A stretch of 64,000 bases of DNA, from positions 1 to 64,000 of the forward strand of contig JACPOZ010000048.1 in assembly GCA_016191235.1 (NCBI GenBank). The letters are read 5' to 3'. Origin of the DNA: Gammaproteobacteria bacterium (lineage in GTDB: Bacteria > Pseudomonadota > Gammaproteobacteria > Ga0077554 > Ga007554). The translations under genes were made by a program, and so were the position numbers. Every line of letters begins with the position of its first letter. Position 1 is the stretch's first letter. Under the pieces are notes generated by a model. It made no database searches. It was not told where the DNA came from and saw only the letters and a list, made by a program, of their open reading frames with translations. This document shows, one piece after another, positions 1-10,388 of the stretch.

Positions 1-343
1 CCCTCCTGTCTCTCGCTGATGGTTGTTTCGCAACTCCATCTTCTCAGAGATTGGGCGGGATGCCCTGCTTTTATGACTATTATCGCGCTTACGCCCGCAA
101 AATCTGGCTCAATTTACCCACAGATTTTGCTGAGGAGCCAACATTGGGAGCAAGGTTTTTCTAGCCGTCTTTCTCTCGGACAAGTCGCGCCCTTTTATTT
201 CCCTTCTCTTTTGGCTGATACCCCATAAATTTTTCAGCCGCTTCACGTAATCAGATTGTCATATTGCCAGACTATTATTGCCTTCAGGTTACATAACATT
301 CAAATGGCGTCACCACATTTTTAATAGTGGTCGCTGAATTTTA

Positions 344-1129
344 ATGGAGATTTTCTTGATAAAATTATTATGTATCATGGCATGTGTGATTCTTTCTGCG
401 TGCTCCGTAAATCCGTCGACACGTGCCGACAATGAAGAAATTCTCAATAAACTTGGGGAGATGAGCAAGCAGATCAACACCCTGAGCGACGATGTGGACG
501 TGATCAAGCAAGGGTTGTCCACTGTGCTACGCGGCGCACCTGAGGCGCATAAACCTCCCGTTATTACAGAGATTGAACTCGATGACGCCTCCCCTGTGCG
601 GGGTGATGGAAATGCCATGGTGGCAATTGTTGAGTTTTCGGATTATCAATGCCCGTTTTGTGGCCGGTTCCATGCCCAGGTTCTGCCCAGCGTGAAGAAA
701 TCATATATAGATACCGGAAAGATTCGGCATATTTTTCGTGATTTTCCGTTGGATTTTCACCCTCAAGCAAAGAGTGCGGCCATTGCTGCAAATTGTGCGG
801 GTGAGCAGAAGGCCTACTGGCAGATGCACGATAGTTTGTTTTCAAATCAGAACCGCCTTGGCACCGCTTTATATGAAGAGCTTGCTAAAAAGATGAATAT
901 TAATATGGCCTCTTTTCAGGCTTGCCTGAAAGATGCCAAGCAGGCGGAGAAAGTAGAGAAAGACCTATCTTATGGGCAAAGCCTTGGGATAGACGGAACC
1001 CCCAATTTTTTCGTTGGGCGGATTGAAGGCAAGAAGCTTGTGGATGTTAAGCAGATAGTAGGTGCGCAGCCTCCGGCAGTGTTTTACCAAGCGATTGAGG
1101 CTGTTCTGGGAGGCGCGCCCCAAAATTGA
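344..1129 (+). CDS. DsbA-like thioredoxin-fold lipoprotein (CPFC motif)
   Basis: Lipobox (ILSAC) at N-terminus; FSDYQCPFCGRFH thioredoxin/DsbA motif; GTPNFFVG cis-Pro region. Confidence 0.85.
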   Translation: MEIFLIKLLCIMACVILSACSVNPSTRADNEEILNKLGEMSKQINTLSDDVDVIKQGLSTVLRGAPEAHKPPVITEIELDDASPVRGDGNAMVAIVEFSDYQCPFCGRFHAQVLPSVKKSYIDTGKIRHIFRDFPLDFHPQAKSAAIAANCAGEQKAYWQMHDSLFSNQNRLGTALYEELAKKMNINMASFQACLKDAKQAEKVEKDLSYGQSLGIDGTPNFFVGRIEGKKLVDVKQIVGAQPPAVFYQAIEAVLGGAPQN

Positions 1130-1181
1130 TGGCTGTTTTATTTGCAAGATGAGCCGGCAGATTAAGTGATATTCGATTTGT

Positions 1182-2378
1182 ATGCCCATTTATCTTTATA
1201 GCGCCTTGACAGAAAACGGTGTTTTAGCCACAGGCGAGGGGGTTGCCACCTCAAACGAGGCTTTACGCCACGAGTTGGTGGCCAAGGGTCTGTTGGTACA
1301 AGACATCCGTCAAAAGAACGCTGGCTTGGGCTTACGCCGGAAGCGCATCAAGGCGGAGGAGTTTCTGCTATTCAATCAGGAGTTCGTGGCACTCATTCGC
1401 GCTGGTTTGACAATACCAGATGCCTTGAAAATAGCGGCAGATCGTCCTGATAGCCCGATGTTGGCCAGTCTCCTGCGGCACGTGGATGAAGAGGTGCATG
1501 GCGGTGCGCTACTTTCCGAAGCCTGTTCCAGGCATCCCGAGGTGTTCGACGGTCTTTACGTCTCTGCGATAAAGGCTGGCGAAAAGACAGGGGTGCTGGC
1601 GGCGGTTCTGGAGAAATACCAGGCCTATCTCAAGCGCCGGGTTGGTCTGCAGAAAACCATTTCACATGCGATGACCTATCCTGTGTTTTTGTTGCTGGTG
1701 TTAGGTACGGTGCTGGGTGTGCTGTTTTTGTTTGTCATGCCGCGTTTTGTGGCGATGTATACCGATTTTGGCGCTGAACTGCCGCTGCCCACACAAATTC
1801 TCGTTACGTTGGTAAATAATTTGCCTTTTTATTTGCCGGTAGTGTTATTGCTGGGCACGCTCGGATGGTTTGCCATCCAGGCTTGGGTAAAGACTGAGGC
1901 CGGGCGTCTGCGGGCAGATCACTTGAAGGGACGGCTGCCGATTCTGGGGAAGATCTATCAGGATATCGCCATCGTGCAACTGGTGAGGACGCTTGCCACC
2001 CTGCTCTCCGGCGGTACACCCTTGGTCGAGGCCATGCGCATCACGCAGGATGCGCTTACCAATCGCGCCAAGGCGCGTGCGTTGGCGCAGGCCGAAACCC
2101 TGGTGATGGGAGGTCAAAGCCTGGCGTCTGCCATGCACAGTACACAACTCATGCCGGGAACGGCAATAAAGATGGTCGAGGTGGGCGAGGCTTCGGGTGG
2201 TCTTGACGCCATGCTGGAGGAAATAGCCCAGTTCTATGAGGAAATATTGACTAATAAACTTACACGCATGACGGCATTGATCGAGCCTTTATTGATGCTG
2301 ATCATGGGTGTCATGATTGGTGGCACGATCATCGTGATGTATTTGCCGATTTTTCAGATCGCGGACATCGTCAAATGA
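1182..2378 (+). CDS. GspF/PilC-like inner membrane platform protein
   Basis: 398 aa; typical GspF motifs and C-terminal hydrophobic helix IGGTIIVMYLPIFQIADIV. Confidence 0.92.
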   Translation: MPIYLYSALTENGVLATGEGVATSNEALRHELVAKGLLVQDIRQKNAGLGLRRKRIKAEEFLLFNQEFVALIRAGLTIPDALKIAADRPDSPMLASLLRHVDEEVHGGALLSEACSRHPEVFDGLYVSAIKAGEKTGVLAAVLEKYQAYLKRRVGLQKTISHAMTYPVFLLLVLGTVLGVLFLFVMPRFVAMYTDFGAELPLPTQILVTLVNNLPFYLPVVLLLGTLGWFAIQAWVKTEAGRLRADHLKGRLPILGKIYQDIAIVQLVRTLATLLSGGTPLVEAMRITQDALTNRAKARALAQAETLVMGGQSLASAMHSTQLMPGTAIKMVEVGEASGGLDAMLEEIAQFYEEILTNKLTRMTALIEPLLMLIMGVMIGGTIIVMYLPIFQIADIVK

Positions 2379-4093
2379 GCCATCCCTTCAGCTACCGGAA
2401 GTTAGGGGAAATCCTGCTGGACAAGCAGTATGTCAGCCAGCATCAGATAGATGCCGCCCTGACTGGCAAAAATGGCCGGCTCGGCGAGGCGTTGCTTGAT
2501 GAAAGCCGCATTACGCCGGCACAATTGTCCGAGGCTCTGGCCGAACAGTGCGGCTTGCCCTATGTTGATCTGGAGGGATTTGTTATCTCGCCAGATCTGT
2601 ATAATTTGATATCCGCAACGCACGCCTATCAGCATGGGGTTGTTCCCTACCAGAGAGACGGCGAGGTGTTGATCGTTGTTGTTTCTCCCCCCTGCGATAT
2701 TACTTTGGCAGACCACCTGGAGCGTTTGAGCGGCATGCAGGTGCGCTTATTCGCTAGCAGTCCGCAGGCGATTGCAGCGGTGTTGAAGCGCAGCGAAGGC
2801 AATTCCGAGGTACTCAAAGGCGTTTCCGAGGACTTCAAGCTTGCCATCGTCAAGGAGAATGACGATGGCAAGGAGCAATACGTATCACTTGACGCGGCCA
2901 ATGATGATGCCGCAAGCCCGGTTATAAAGCTCATTAACAGCATGCTGTCGGCGGCCATTCAAAAGCGCGTCAGTGACGTGCATATAGAGACCTACGAAAA
3001 GGGCATCTCGGTCAATTACCGTATCGACGGTGTTTTATACCCCGCGACCGATACGCTCGACCGGCGCCATCAGAGCGCGTTGGTGTCGCGCCTCAAAGTG
3101 ATGGCGGAGTTGGATATCGCCGAAAAAAGGGTGCCTCAGGATGGACGCTTCAAGTTGCGTTTTGGTTCGCGTGACATAGATTTTAGGGTATCCATTCTGC
3201 CCAGCGTGTTCGGCGAGGATGTGGTTATCCGAATTCTGGACAAATCATCCATCACCGATGGGATGAAGAATCTACGTCTGGAAAGCCTGGGAATGGTGCC
3301 TGAGATCCTGAAAAAATTTCGCAAGAGTATCCATGAACCCTATGGCATGGTGCTGATTACCGGCCCCACGGGCAGCGGGAAAACGACTACGCTGTATGCG
3401 GCGCTCAGCGAATTGAACACCGGTGATGAGAAGATCATTACTATCGAAGATCCGGTCGAGTATCAATTGCACGGCATCGTGCAGATCGCGGTAAACGAGA
3501 AAAAAAATCTTACCTTTGCCAAGGGGCTGCGTTCCATTCTGCGGCATGATCCTGACAAAATCATGGTAGGTGAAATACGTGATGGAGAAACAGCGCAGAT
3601 TGCCGTGCAATCGGCGCTGACGGGTCATCTGGTATTCACAACGGTACACGCTAATAGTGCCTTCGATGTGCTCGGGCGCTTCAACCACATGGGGGTGGAT
3701 ACGTATAACTTCGTGTCGGCGCTCAATTGTGTCATGGCGCAGCGCCTGGTTCGAATCATTTGTCCGAAATGCAAGCGTCAAACCACGGTTGATGATGGCC
3801 TTCTGGAACTGTCTGGACTCGATCCTGCGCAATATCAAAATCAGGCATGGTACGAAGGTGCCGGCTGCGATTACTGCCACGGTACAGGTTATCGCGGCCG
3901 CGCCGCTGTTACCGAGTTCCTCGCTTTGTCGCCATCCATCCGCCAGATGATCATAGAGCGACGCCCGATCAATGAGATGCAGGCGGCGGCGGTGCAGAAT
4001 GGCATGGTCACATTACGTCAATCCGCGCTGGCGCTGGTGTTTTCAGGTCAAGCGACGTTGAAAGAGATTAATCGTGTCACTTTCGTTGAATAA
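2375..4093 (+). CDS. GspE/PilB-like secretion ATPase
   Basis: Walker A GPTGSGKTTTLYAAL, VGEIRDGETAQIA, tetracysteine CPKC...CDYC zinc motif. Confidence 0.95.
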   Translation: MSHPFSYRKLGEILLDKQYVSQHQIDAALTGKNGRLGEALLDESRITPAQLSEALAEQCGLPYVDLEGFVISPDLYNLISATHAYQHGVVPYQRDGEVLIVVVSPPCDITLADHLERLSGMQVRLFASSPQAIAAVLKRSEGNSEVLKGVSEDFKLAIVKENDDGKEQYVSLDAANDDAASPVIKLINSMLSAAIQKRVSDVHIETYEKGISVNYRIDGVLYPATDTLDRRHQSALVSRLKVMAELDIAEKRVPQDGRFKLRFGSRDIDFRVSILPSVFGEDVVIRILDKSSITDGMKNLRLESLGMVPEILKKFRKSIHEPYGMVLITGPTGSGKTTTLYAALSELNTGDEKIITIEDPVEYQLHGIVQIAVNEKKNLTFAKGLRSILRHDPDKIMVGEIRDGETAQIAVQSALTGHLVFTTVHANSAFDVLGRFNHMGVDTYNFVSALNCVMAQRLVRIICPKCKRQTTVDDGLLELSGLDPAQYQNQAWYEGAGCDYCHGTGYRGRAAVTEFLALSPSIRQMIIERRPINEMQAAAVQNGMVTLRQSALALVFSGQATLKEINRVTFVE

Positions 4094-5030
4094 TCTGTTT
4101 GACAGGATTACGCCACGCTCTAAAACCGTGTTTGGGATCGGCATCGGCAGGGATCGTCTTTCTGCCGCGCATGTTGTTACTACAAAACAGGCACGCCATA
4201 TCGAACGGATCAAGCAGATAAATCTGCCTTTCACGCTATTCAGCGGCACCCCTACGCCCGAGATAGGCCATGCGCTTTCATCCTTATTGGGCGAGTTATG
4301 TGGTGAAGTCAAGCGGTCGCACATCCCCATCCAGATTGCATTGCCTGACCCGGTGGTGAGCTTGCGTGTCTTCGAGTTGGATGCCATTCCTAAAACCAGA
4401 AAAGAGCAACTGGCGCTTGTCCACTGGCGGTTCAACAAGGAGTTGAATTTGGCGGGGCGCGCCATTGAATGCAGTTGCCAGCCTTTGGGCGTGAATAACG
4501 ACAAACATCTCTTGTTGGCGATGGCTATCGATCAGGCTTGGTTGCTGTGCCTGAAGGAGGCGTGCCGGGACGCTGGTGTGATCAGTACGGTTATAGACAT
4601 GGCGGCGTGTTATCGCTCTAACCGTTTTTACGAACGCTTCTCTTGCGATGGCGCCGATGTGGTTGTTATTTCTTTGGATGACGACGTCTGGACACTATCC
4701 ATTTCGGACGCGCAAGGTCGGTTGCGTTTTGTCCGCTCGCGTTGGCGTGAAGCTATGCCGGAGCGGACGAGGGAATATCATGAAATAGCCGCCGAGTCAG
4801 AAAGGATGGTTCGCATATATACGCATGCCGCCCCGGGGAGAATCATAAAAAATCTACACACGGTAGGTAATGCCCAGGATATCTCTGGAGTCGCGGATTT
4901 GCTGGACCAGCACATGGCAGGGAAATGTATCAGGGTGGCCGGAGGAGTCGAGTTCATGTCTAAGCAAGGCATTTCCGGAAATACTGTAGACAGCATGGTG
5001 TCAACCCTGTCGGCGGCGATGTTGCGATGA
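4074..5030 (+). CDS. PilM/GspL-like actin-fold assembly protein
   Basis: Position between GspE and PilN/PilO-like genes; FGIGIGRDRLSAAHV N-terminal actin-like start. Confidence 0.65.
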   Translation: MSLSLNNLFDRITPRSKTVFGIGIGRDRLSAAHVVTTKQARHIERIKQINLPFTLFSGTPTPEIGHALSSLLGELCGEVKRSHIPIQIALPDPVVSLRVFELDAIPKTRKEQLALVHWRFNKELNLAGRAIECSCQPLGVNNDKHLLLAMAIDQAWLLCLKEACRDAGVISTVIDMAACYRSNRFYERFSCDGADVVVISLDDDVWTLSISDAQGRLRFVRSRWREAMPERTREYHEIAAESERMVRIYTHAAPGRIIKNLHTVGNAQDISGVADLLDQHMAGKCIRVAGGVEFMSKQGISGNTVDSMVSTLSAAMLR

Positions 5031-5569
5031 AAATCAGAACAAATTTTTCGACGTCATCCGCCGGTATGGTGCCGCGGATCATGATGATTTTATGGGTGGC
5101 CGCGCTTCTAGCCGCGCTGCTAATCGCTTGGATGGCTATGCAAACATCCCAATTGAAACAGACGAAACTGGATTTGGAGCATCAGTTGTCCAAACTCCAA
5201 AACAGGCACGTCGCTGGGATACCGAAAGTATTTCCCCGCCAGGAAGAGCTTGCCACGTTAAAAGGGCGTATAGCCGCCATTTCATCCATATCAAATAATC
5301 GGGAAGGGTCGCTATCTGCATTCCTGAGAAAAATAGAGTTGTTACTCCCTGACGAAGCCTATCTTGTGACTCTTCATTACAAGGGCGACACCAGGGAGGC
5401 TCAGATCACGGCTGAGGCTGGCAGCGCAAAAATACTTACTGGGTTTTTACGTGATCTTGAAAAAGAGAAGGAATTCCTTGAAGTACTGTTGACAAAACAG
5501 TCGCAGCGCACATTGAACGATAAACAGATTGTTCAGTTCGATCTGCGTATAAAGGAGCGTCTTTCATGA
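5027..5569 (+). CDS. PilN-like bitopic assembly protein
   Basis: 180 aa, single N-terminal TM helix plus coiled coil; ATGA overlaps with neighbours. Confidence 0.7.
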   Translation: MKIRTNFSTSSAGMVPRIMMILWVAALLAALLIAWMAMQTSQLKQTKLDLEHQLSKLQNRHVAGIPKVFPRQEELATLKGRIAAISSISNNREGSLSAFLRKIELLLPDEAYLVTLHYKGDTREAQITAEAGSAKILTGFLRDLEKEKEFLEVLLTKQSQRTLNDKQIVQFDLRIKERLS

Positions 5570-6135
5570 TGGCGACGCATCCTTTTTCGGAAAACATATT
5601 GTATTCACTACGCCATCCCCTGATCAAGGCGGGGATGGTGGCTAGTGGCTGCGCCATAACCCTGGCCATTGTGGTTTGTTTTGGATATTGGATGCCCGTA
5701 CGTAGCGACATCAATAGTCTCGCGGAATCGGTTAATTACGAACGTAAGCGGATTATTGATGATACGCGATCCGTACAAATCTATAGCGCATATTTGAGCG
5801 CTACAAAACAACTTACGGCCATTGATAAAAAAATTAACAGCCCCGCCGGGCATGCTGATCTTGTTAATAACATTGATAATCTCGCAATACACAGAAAAGT
5901 AGCTATTATTTCTGAATCCTACGATGAGGGTAAGGAAAGGAATGGTTATACACCGCTTTATATGGAGTTGGCATTACAGGGAGACTATCAGGGGCTGAGG
6001 GAGTTTCTTGTTGATATTCGTAGCCTGCCAACCTGGACTGTTGTTGGAGAGGGTTCGATAAGCCGCTTGGCAGGACAGCGGGATTTGGTTAAGGCGCAAT
6101 TGCGCTTAATAACTTATCACAAGACGGGCAGATGA
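5566..6135 (+). CDS. PilO/GspM-like bitopic assembly protein
   Basis: 189 aa, single N-terminal TM, coiled coil, ferredoxin-like C-terminus; operon context. Confidence 0.6.
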   Translation: MMATHPFSENILYSLRHPLIKAGMVASGCAITLAIVVCFGYWMPVRSDINSLAESVNYERKRIIDDTRSVQIYSAYLSATKQLTAIDKKINSPAGHADLVNNIDNLAIHRKVAIISESYDEGKERNGYTPLYMELALQGDYQGLREFLVDIRSLPTWTVVGEGSISRLAGQRDLVKAQLRLITYHKTGR

Positions 6136-6764
6136 AACGTTACAAGGAAATTGCCATCAGGCATCGCAATGCAATATTGCTAGTGCTGGCATTTATCTTA
6201 ATGGTCGTAAACGTATTGAATTGGGGGGGCTGGAGTCAGGCCAATTCACAGGAAGGGCCTGAAAGGGGAACGATGGCAGGGGAATTTCAGGTTTCTGATT
6301 TTCAGATAAAAGATCTGAATTTTCCTGCGGAACAAGATGGGGAAATTGGCCGTGACTTGTTCTATCCAGTTTTTGAGGAAGAGTCAGAACCTGTTAATGA
6401 GATGGCGTCCATTGCGGTGGATAATGAAAATATTAAACAAATAACTAATGCCGATATACCCCCCCCGATTTCGCAAAAAACTCCTGAACAACTTGAAGAG
6501 GAGATCGTGCGGTCTGACTTGGCTAATTTTAAATATGTTGGTTCTATTTGGCGCGGAGGACAAGGCCAGGCGCTTTTATTGAACACGGACAAGCGTTATT
6601 TTGTCTTTTCTGGAGACAAGGCCGGTAGCCGCTTTGTCGTTGAAAGGATAACGACCGACGCGGTCTCTCTAAGAGACCCTGCCACAAATGTGACGGCTCA
6701 AATACTAATATCCGGAGGGGCCTCGATAAACGCGGCTCAAGAAATAAGTGATGTTGAAAGATAG
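6132..6764 (+). CDS. PilP/GspC-like bitopic periplasmic protein
   Basis: N-terminal TM, then KYVGSIWRGGQGQALLLNTDKRYFVFSGD, reminiscent of the HR/PilP beta-fold; precedes secretin. Confidence 0.5.
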   Translation: MKRYKEIAIRHRNAILLVLAFILMVVNVLNWGGWSQANSQEGPERGTMAGEFQVSDFQIKDLNFPAEQDGEIGRDLFYPVFEEESEPVNEMASIAVDNENIKQITNADIPPPISQKTPEQLEEEIVRSDLANFKYVGSIWRGGQGQALLLNTDKRYFVFSGDKAGSRFVVERITTDAVSLRDPATNVTAQILISGGASINAAQEISDVER

Positions 6765-6770
6765 CGTCGG

Positions 6771-9053
6771 ATGAAACCGATGAAAAGAAGAATATGGTGT
6801 TTCATGGTTGTCGCGTTGTGCCTCTTGGTCGCGGCTTGTGCCGGTCCAATTCGCAAAGCGGAGATTTATGAAGATAAACAGGAATGGATAAGCGCTGTCA
6901 TTGAATACCGAAAGGCCTATAACGATGACCCAAGGAATGTGGAGTATAAGGCACGCCTAAAGCATGCTGAATTCAAGGCGGCTGATTATTATTACCGTCA
7001 AGGGATGCTGCTTTTAGAGCGGGAAAAGATCGATGAATCCATTGTTCAGTTTCAGCAGGGTTTGACGGCAATGCCGGGTGATGAGCGGTTAATGCAGGCA
7101 ATGAACAAGGCGCTTGCAAAAAGAGAGGCCAATAACCTTTATCAAGAGGGAGTTCTGATAAACGGCGCGGGTAATGTCGGCGAGGCGAAGCGTATATTTC
7201 AGAGGGCCATAAATGTCTATCCTGATCACAAAGCGGCATTAGAGGCCCTTGCCAATATTGAAAATAAAACCCCTGAGGAGCGTGATGGTGAGAAGTTTTC
7301 GTTGACTTCAACATCTCCCATATCGCTGAATTTCCGTCAAACCGATATGCGCTCTGTTTTTGAGTTCGTTGCCAAGTCTTTTGGCATAAATATTATATTT
7401 GATGAGGGTATCAAGACCATATCCCCTGTCACAGTATTTGCCAAAGATGTTTCTTTCGAGCAAGCTTTGGCCCTTATTAATGTGGCTACCAAGACTTTCT
7501 ATAAAAAAATCAGCAAAAATACCATCATTGTTGTGCCGGATTCGAAGGACAAGCGTGGTCAATATGAGGATCATGTGATGCGCACTTTTTATTTGAGCAC
7601 TATCCGGGCCAAGGAGGTGGCGGATATCCTGAGGGGTGTGATGACAATCAGGAAAATCATCGTCAACGAACAGTTAAATACACTGGTTGTCCGTGATACC
7701 GATGAGGTTATCAGGCAGGTGGCAAAGATTATTGATATCAACGACAGAAAGCCCGCTGAAATAGTTTTGGAAGTTGAAATTCTGGAGATGAATCGCACCA
7801 AGGCCGAGCGTCTTGGCCTTGATCTTGGGTCATATCAAATCAGCGCTACGGTTCCGTCAGCCATCGCTCTGAGTGGATCCATTAGCGGCGCGATTGAGAA
7901 AGCCTCCTTACTTACACTTCCTTCAGCGACCTTCCGTTTTTTTAAGCAGGATGTAGATGCCAGGACGCTTGCCAATCCCAAAGTAAGGGTTGTGAACGGA
8001 AAATCCGCAAAAATCCATATCGGTGACCGTGTTCCATTGCGTGTTTCCACTATCATCAATACGACGGGGCAGGTGAACACAACCTATGACTACAAAGACA
8101 TCGGCATAAAGCTTAACGTTGAGCCAACCATAAATCTGGATAACTCATCACTAGTAAAGCTTAGTTTGGAAGTGAGCTCCCTGGGGGCGAATCTGGGAAC
8201 GGCGACAGAGCCGGCATACCGTATTGGCACCCGGAATGCTGAGACACTTATGCTGTTGCGTGATGGTGAAACGGCGATTCTAGGTGGTCTTATTCGTGAT
8301 GAGGATCGCAAAACGGTAGTAAGGATTCCATTGCTGGGAGACATTCCTGCCGCAGGTTCTCTATTTAGTTCCTACGATATGTCAAAAGAGCGCACCGACG
8401 TATTGCTGACGATCACTCCTCGTGTTGTGCGAGGCTGGGATCTGCCCGCCAAGGAAGCTCGCCAATTTTATTCTGGAACGGAAGATAAATATCTTGATCA
8501 AGCCCCCTTTCAGAGCCTGGCTTCTCCATCATCGGCTGCGGCAAAGGAGAATGCCGGGATTCAGGAATCCCCGCAGGTGCCGGTTAATGAAAATCCGGCT
8601 GTACCCCCATCGTCGGGTCAGTCGATTGCGCCAGGTATTGGGGGGAATGTTATCCAGTCTCCCGCTCTCGTCTTTTCTAAGCCAGCTTATATGGCGATCA
8701 ATCAAGACGAGGTGGATGTTCAGCTTCTTTTTGACAACCCCTCAAAAAACAGGGAGATCGCGACGGAAATACAATTCAATCCAAAGGTTCTGCAATTTGT
8801 CGGGAGTGATGCGGGTGAATTCAATTTTGGGTTTTTCCAAGCCGACAAAAATGAGGCGGGAGATGTTGTACGTCTAAGCGCCGGGTTTGCAAATGATGCT
8901 CTCTCAAAAGAGAAAGGTATCCTGGCAACCCTCCGGTTCCGTGCGTTAAAGCCAGGTGTTTCCGCCCTGACGTATGGTGTCTCATCGGTCAAAAATGCAG
9001 CGGGTGACATCATTAGTCCGCAGTCAAATATCTCTCGTGTCATTGTACGGTAG
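6771..9053 (+). CDS. Secretin lipoprotein: TPR + N-domains + secretin + C-terminal cohesin-like domain
   Basis: Lipobox LVAAC; TPR-like repeats; secretin signature VVRIPLLGDIPAAGSLFSS...RTDVLLTITPRVV; cohesin-like C-terminus VDVQLLFDNPSKNREIATEIQFNPKVLQFVG...ILATLRFRALKPG. Confidence 0.88.
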   Translation: MKPMKRRIWCFMVVALCLLVAACAGPIRKAEIYEDKQEWISAVIEYRKAYNDDPRNVEYKARLKHAEFKAADYYYRQGMLLLEREKIDESIVQFQQGLTAMPGDERLMQAMNKALAKREANNLYQEGVLINGAGNVGEAKRIFQRAINVYPDHKAALEALANIENKTPEERDGEKFSLTSTSPISLNFRQTDMRSVFEFVAKSFGINIIFDEGIKTISPVTVFAKDVSFEQALALINVATKTFYKKISKNTIIVVPDSKDKRGQYEDHVMRTFYLSTIRAKEVADILRGVMTIRKIIVNEQLNTLVVRDTDEVIRQVAKIIDINDRKPAEIVLEVEILEMNRTKAERLGLDLGSYQISATVPSAIALSGSISGAIEKASLLTLPSATFRFFKQDVDARTLANPKVRVVNGKSAKIHIGDRVPLRVSTIINTTGQVNTTYDYKDIGIKLNVEPTINLDNSSLVKLSLEVSSLGANLGTATEPAYRIGTRNAETLMLLRDGETAILGGLIRDEDRKTVVRIPLLGDIPAAGSLFSSYDMSKERTDVLLTITPRVVRGWDLPAKEARQFYSGTEDKYLDQAPFQSLASPSSAAAKENAGIQESPQVPVNENPAVPPSSGQSIAPGIGGNVIQSPALVFSKPAYMAINQDEVDVQLLFDNPSKNREIATEIQFNPKVLQFVGSDAGEFNFGFFQADKNEAGDVVRLSAGFANDALSKEKGILATLRFRALKPGVSALTYGVSSVKNAAGDIISPQSNISRVIVR

Positions 9054-9534
9054 GAAATACAAAGTCCGGGGAGTCACCTTCGTCGAGTTGCTGGTGACGT
9101 TGGTGATTCTTTCGATTCTCGCTGCGGTTGCATTGCCTTATGCGGAAATTACGGTGCGCCGCAACAAGGAGATAGAGTTGCGCCAGGCGCTGCGTGACAT
9201 GCGTGGTGCCATCGATCGTTTTCATCTTGATTGGGAAACTGCAAAAATATCGAAGCTGAATAATGCCGTTAGCGAAGATGGTTACCCAAAAACCTTGCAA
9301 GTATTGGTTGAAGGCGTGGGTGCTGATCAGGCCAAAGGGGGGAAGATTAAATACTTGCGCCGTATTCCTGCCGACCCGTTCTCCGACCCAGGTAAGCCAT
9401 CACTGGAGCATTGGGTGCTGCGCGGCTATCAGGATGCGCCCGATGCCACCTCGTGGGGAGGAACAGATGTTTACGATGTACGGTCAGCAAGCCGTCGCAA
9501 GGCGATTGATGGCAGCTTCTACAAGGATTGGTGA
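8974..9534 (+). CDS. Type II pseudopilin (true start probably downstream of 8974)
   Basis: Prepilin motif RG|VTFVELLVTLVILSILAAVALP. Confidence 0.8.
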   Translation: MVSHRSKMQRVTSLVRSQISLVSLYGRKYKVRGVTFVELLVTLVILSILAAVALPYAEITVRRNKEIELRQALRDMRGAIDRFHLDWETAKISKLNNAVSEDGYPKTLQVLVEGVGADQAKGGKIKYLRRIPADPFSDPGKPSLEHWVLRGYQDAPDATSWGGTDVYDVRSASRRKAIDGSFYKDW

Positions 9535-9535
9535 C

Positions 9536-9913
9536 ATGCGCCGCGATATTGTCCACAGCGCGCGCGGCTTTACCTTGGTGGAGCTGATGGTAGTGCTGGT
9601 TTTGATTGTCATTCTCGCCAGTCTTGCAGCACCCTTGGTAACAAGTTCAATACAGCGCGGCCGTGAGGCTGTGCTCAGGGAAGATTTGTTGGTGATGCGA
9701 AAAGCGATTGATAATTATTATGCGGATACGGGAAGTTATCCCGAGGATATGAAGCAACTGATGGAAAAACGTTATCTGAGGCAAATCCCGGTGGATCCTT
9801 TAACCGAACGAAGTGATACGTGGCGTGAGGTTCGTGATGATGCGGGGATTATTGATATAAAAAGCGGAGCGGATGGGAAATCCGCCAATGATGTGTCATA
9901 CAGCGAGTGGTAG
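9536..9913 (+). CDS. Type II pseudopilin, GspG-like
   Basis: In-frame ATG at 9536; prepilin motif RG|FTLVELMVVLVLIVILASLAAP; DPLTERSDTW loop. Confidence 0.85.
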   Translation: MRRDIVHSARGFTLVELMVVLVLIVILASLAAPLVTSSIQRGREAVLREDLLVMRKAIDNYYADTGSYPEDMKQLMEKRYLRQIPVDPLTERSDTWREVRDDAGIIDIKSGADGKSANDVSYSEW

Positions 9914-9953
9914 TTTTTTTATTCTAATCTGGTTTGATGTGAGGGGCTGATCT

Positions 9954-10388
9954 ATGAAAAAGAGCATGAGATGGTCTTTGGGTTTTACCATGATGGAGTT
10001 GCTGATTGTTCTGGTTATTATCGGATTGTTAGCGGCTTTGGTAGGCCCTGCGTTGTTCCAGCGCATCAATCCGGCAAAACAATCGGCGGCGCGCAGCCAG
10101 ATTGAAAATTTCATGACAGCTCTCGATACCTATTTTGTCGACAACGGACACTTTCCAACGACGCAACAGGGTTTTTTGGCGCTGCGTGTAAAGCCGGAAG
10201 GCGATGAAAAGTGGGCGGGGCCTTATCTTAAAAAAGACGTACCAAATGATCCATGGGGAAATCCATACCAATACCGTGCTCCTGGACACAATGGTGGCTA
10301 TGATATTTTATCTCTGGGCGCGGATGGTAAAGAGGGTGGCGAAAATGAAAATAAGGATATCAATAGCTGGGAGATCGACAAGAAATAG
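9954..10388 (+). CDS. Major pseudopilin GspG
   Basis: LG|FTMMELLIVLVIIGLLAALVGP; DPWGNPYQYRAPGHNGGYDILSLGADGKEGG calcium-loop signature. Confidence 0.95.
   Translation: MKKSMRWSLGFTMMELLIVLVIIGLLAALVGPALFQRINPAKQSAARSQIENFMTALDTYFVDNGHFPTTQQGFLALRVKPEGDEKWAGPYLKKDVPNDPWGNPYQYRAPGHNGGYDILSLGADGKEGGENENKDINSWEIDKK

Noticed and set aside
1-343. 69-aa ORF at 19..228 and upstream region
   Set aside because: No homology-like features or clear RBS; possibly intergenic or the end of an upstream feature cut by the window.
3272-3880. 202-aa minus-strand ORF
   Set aside because: Shadow of gspE; no domain.
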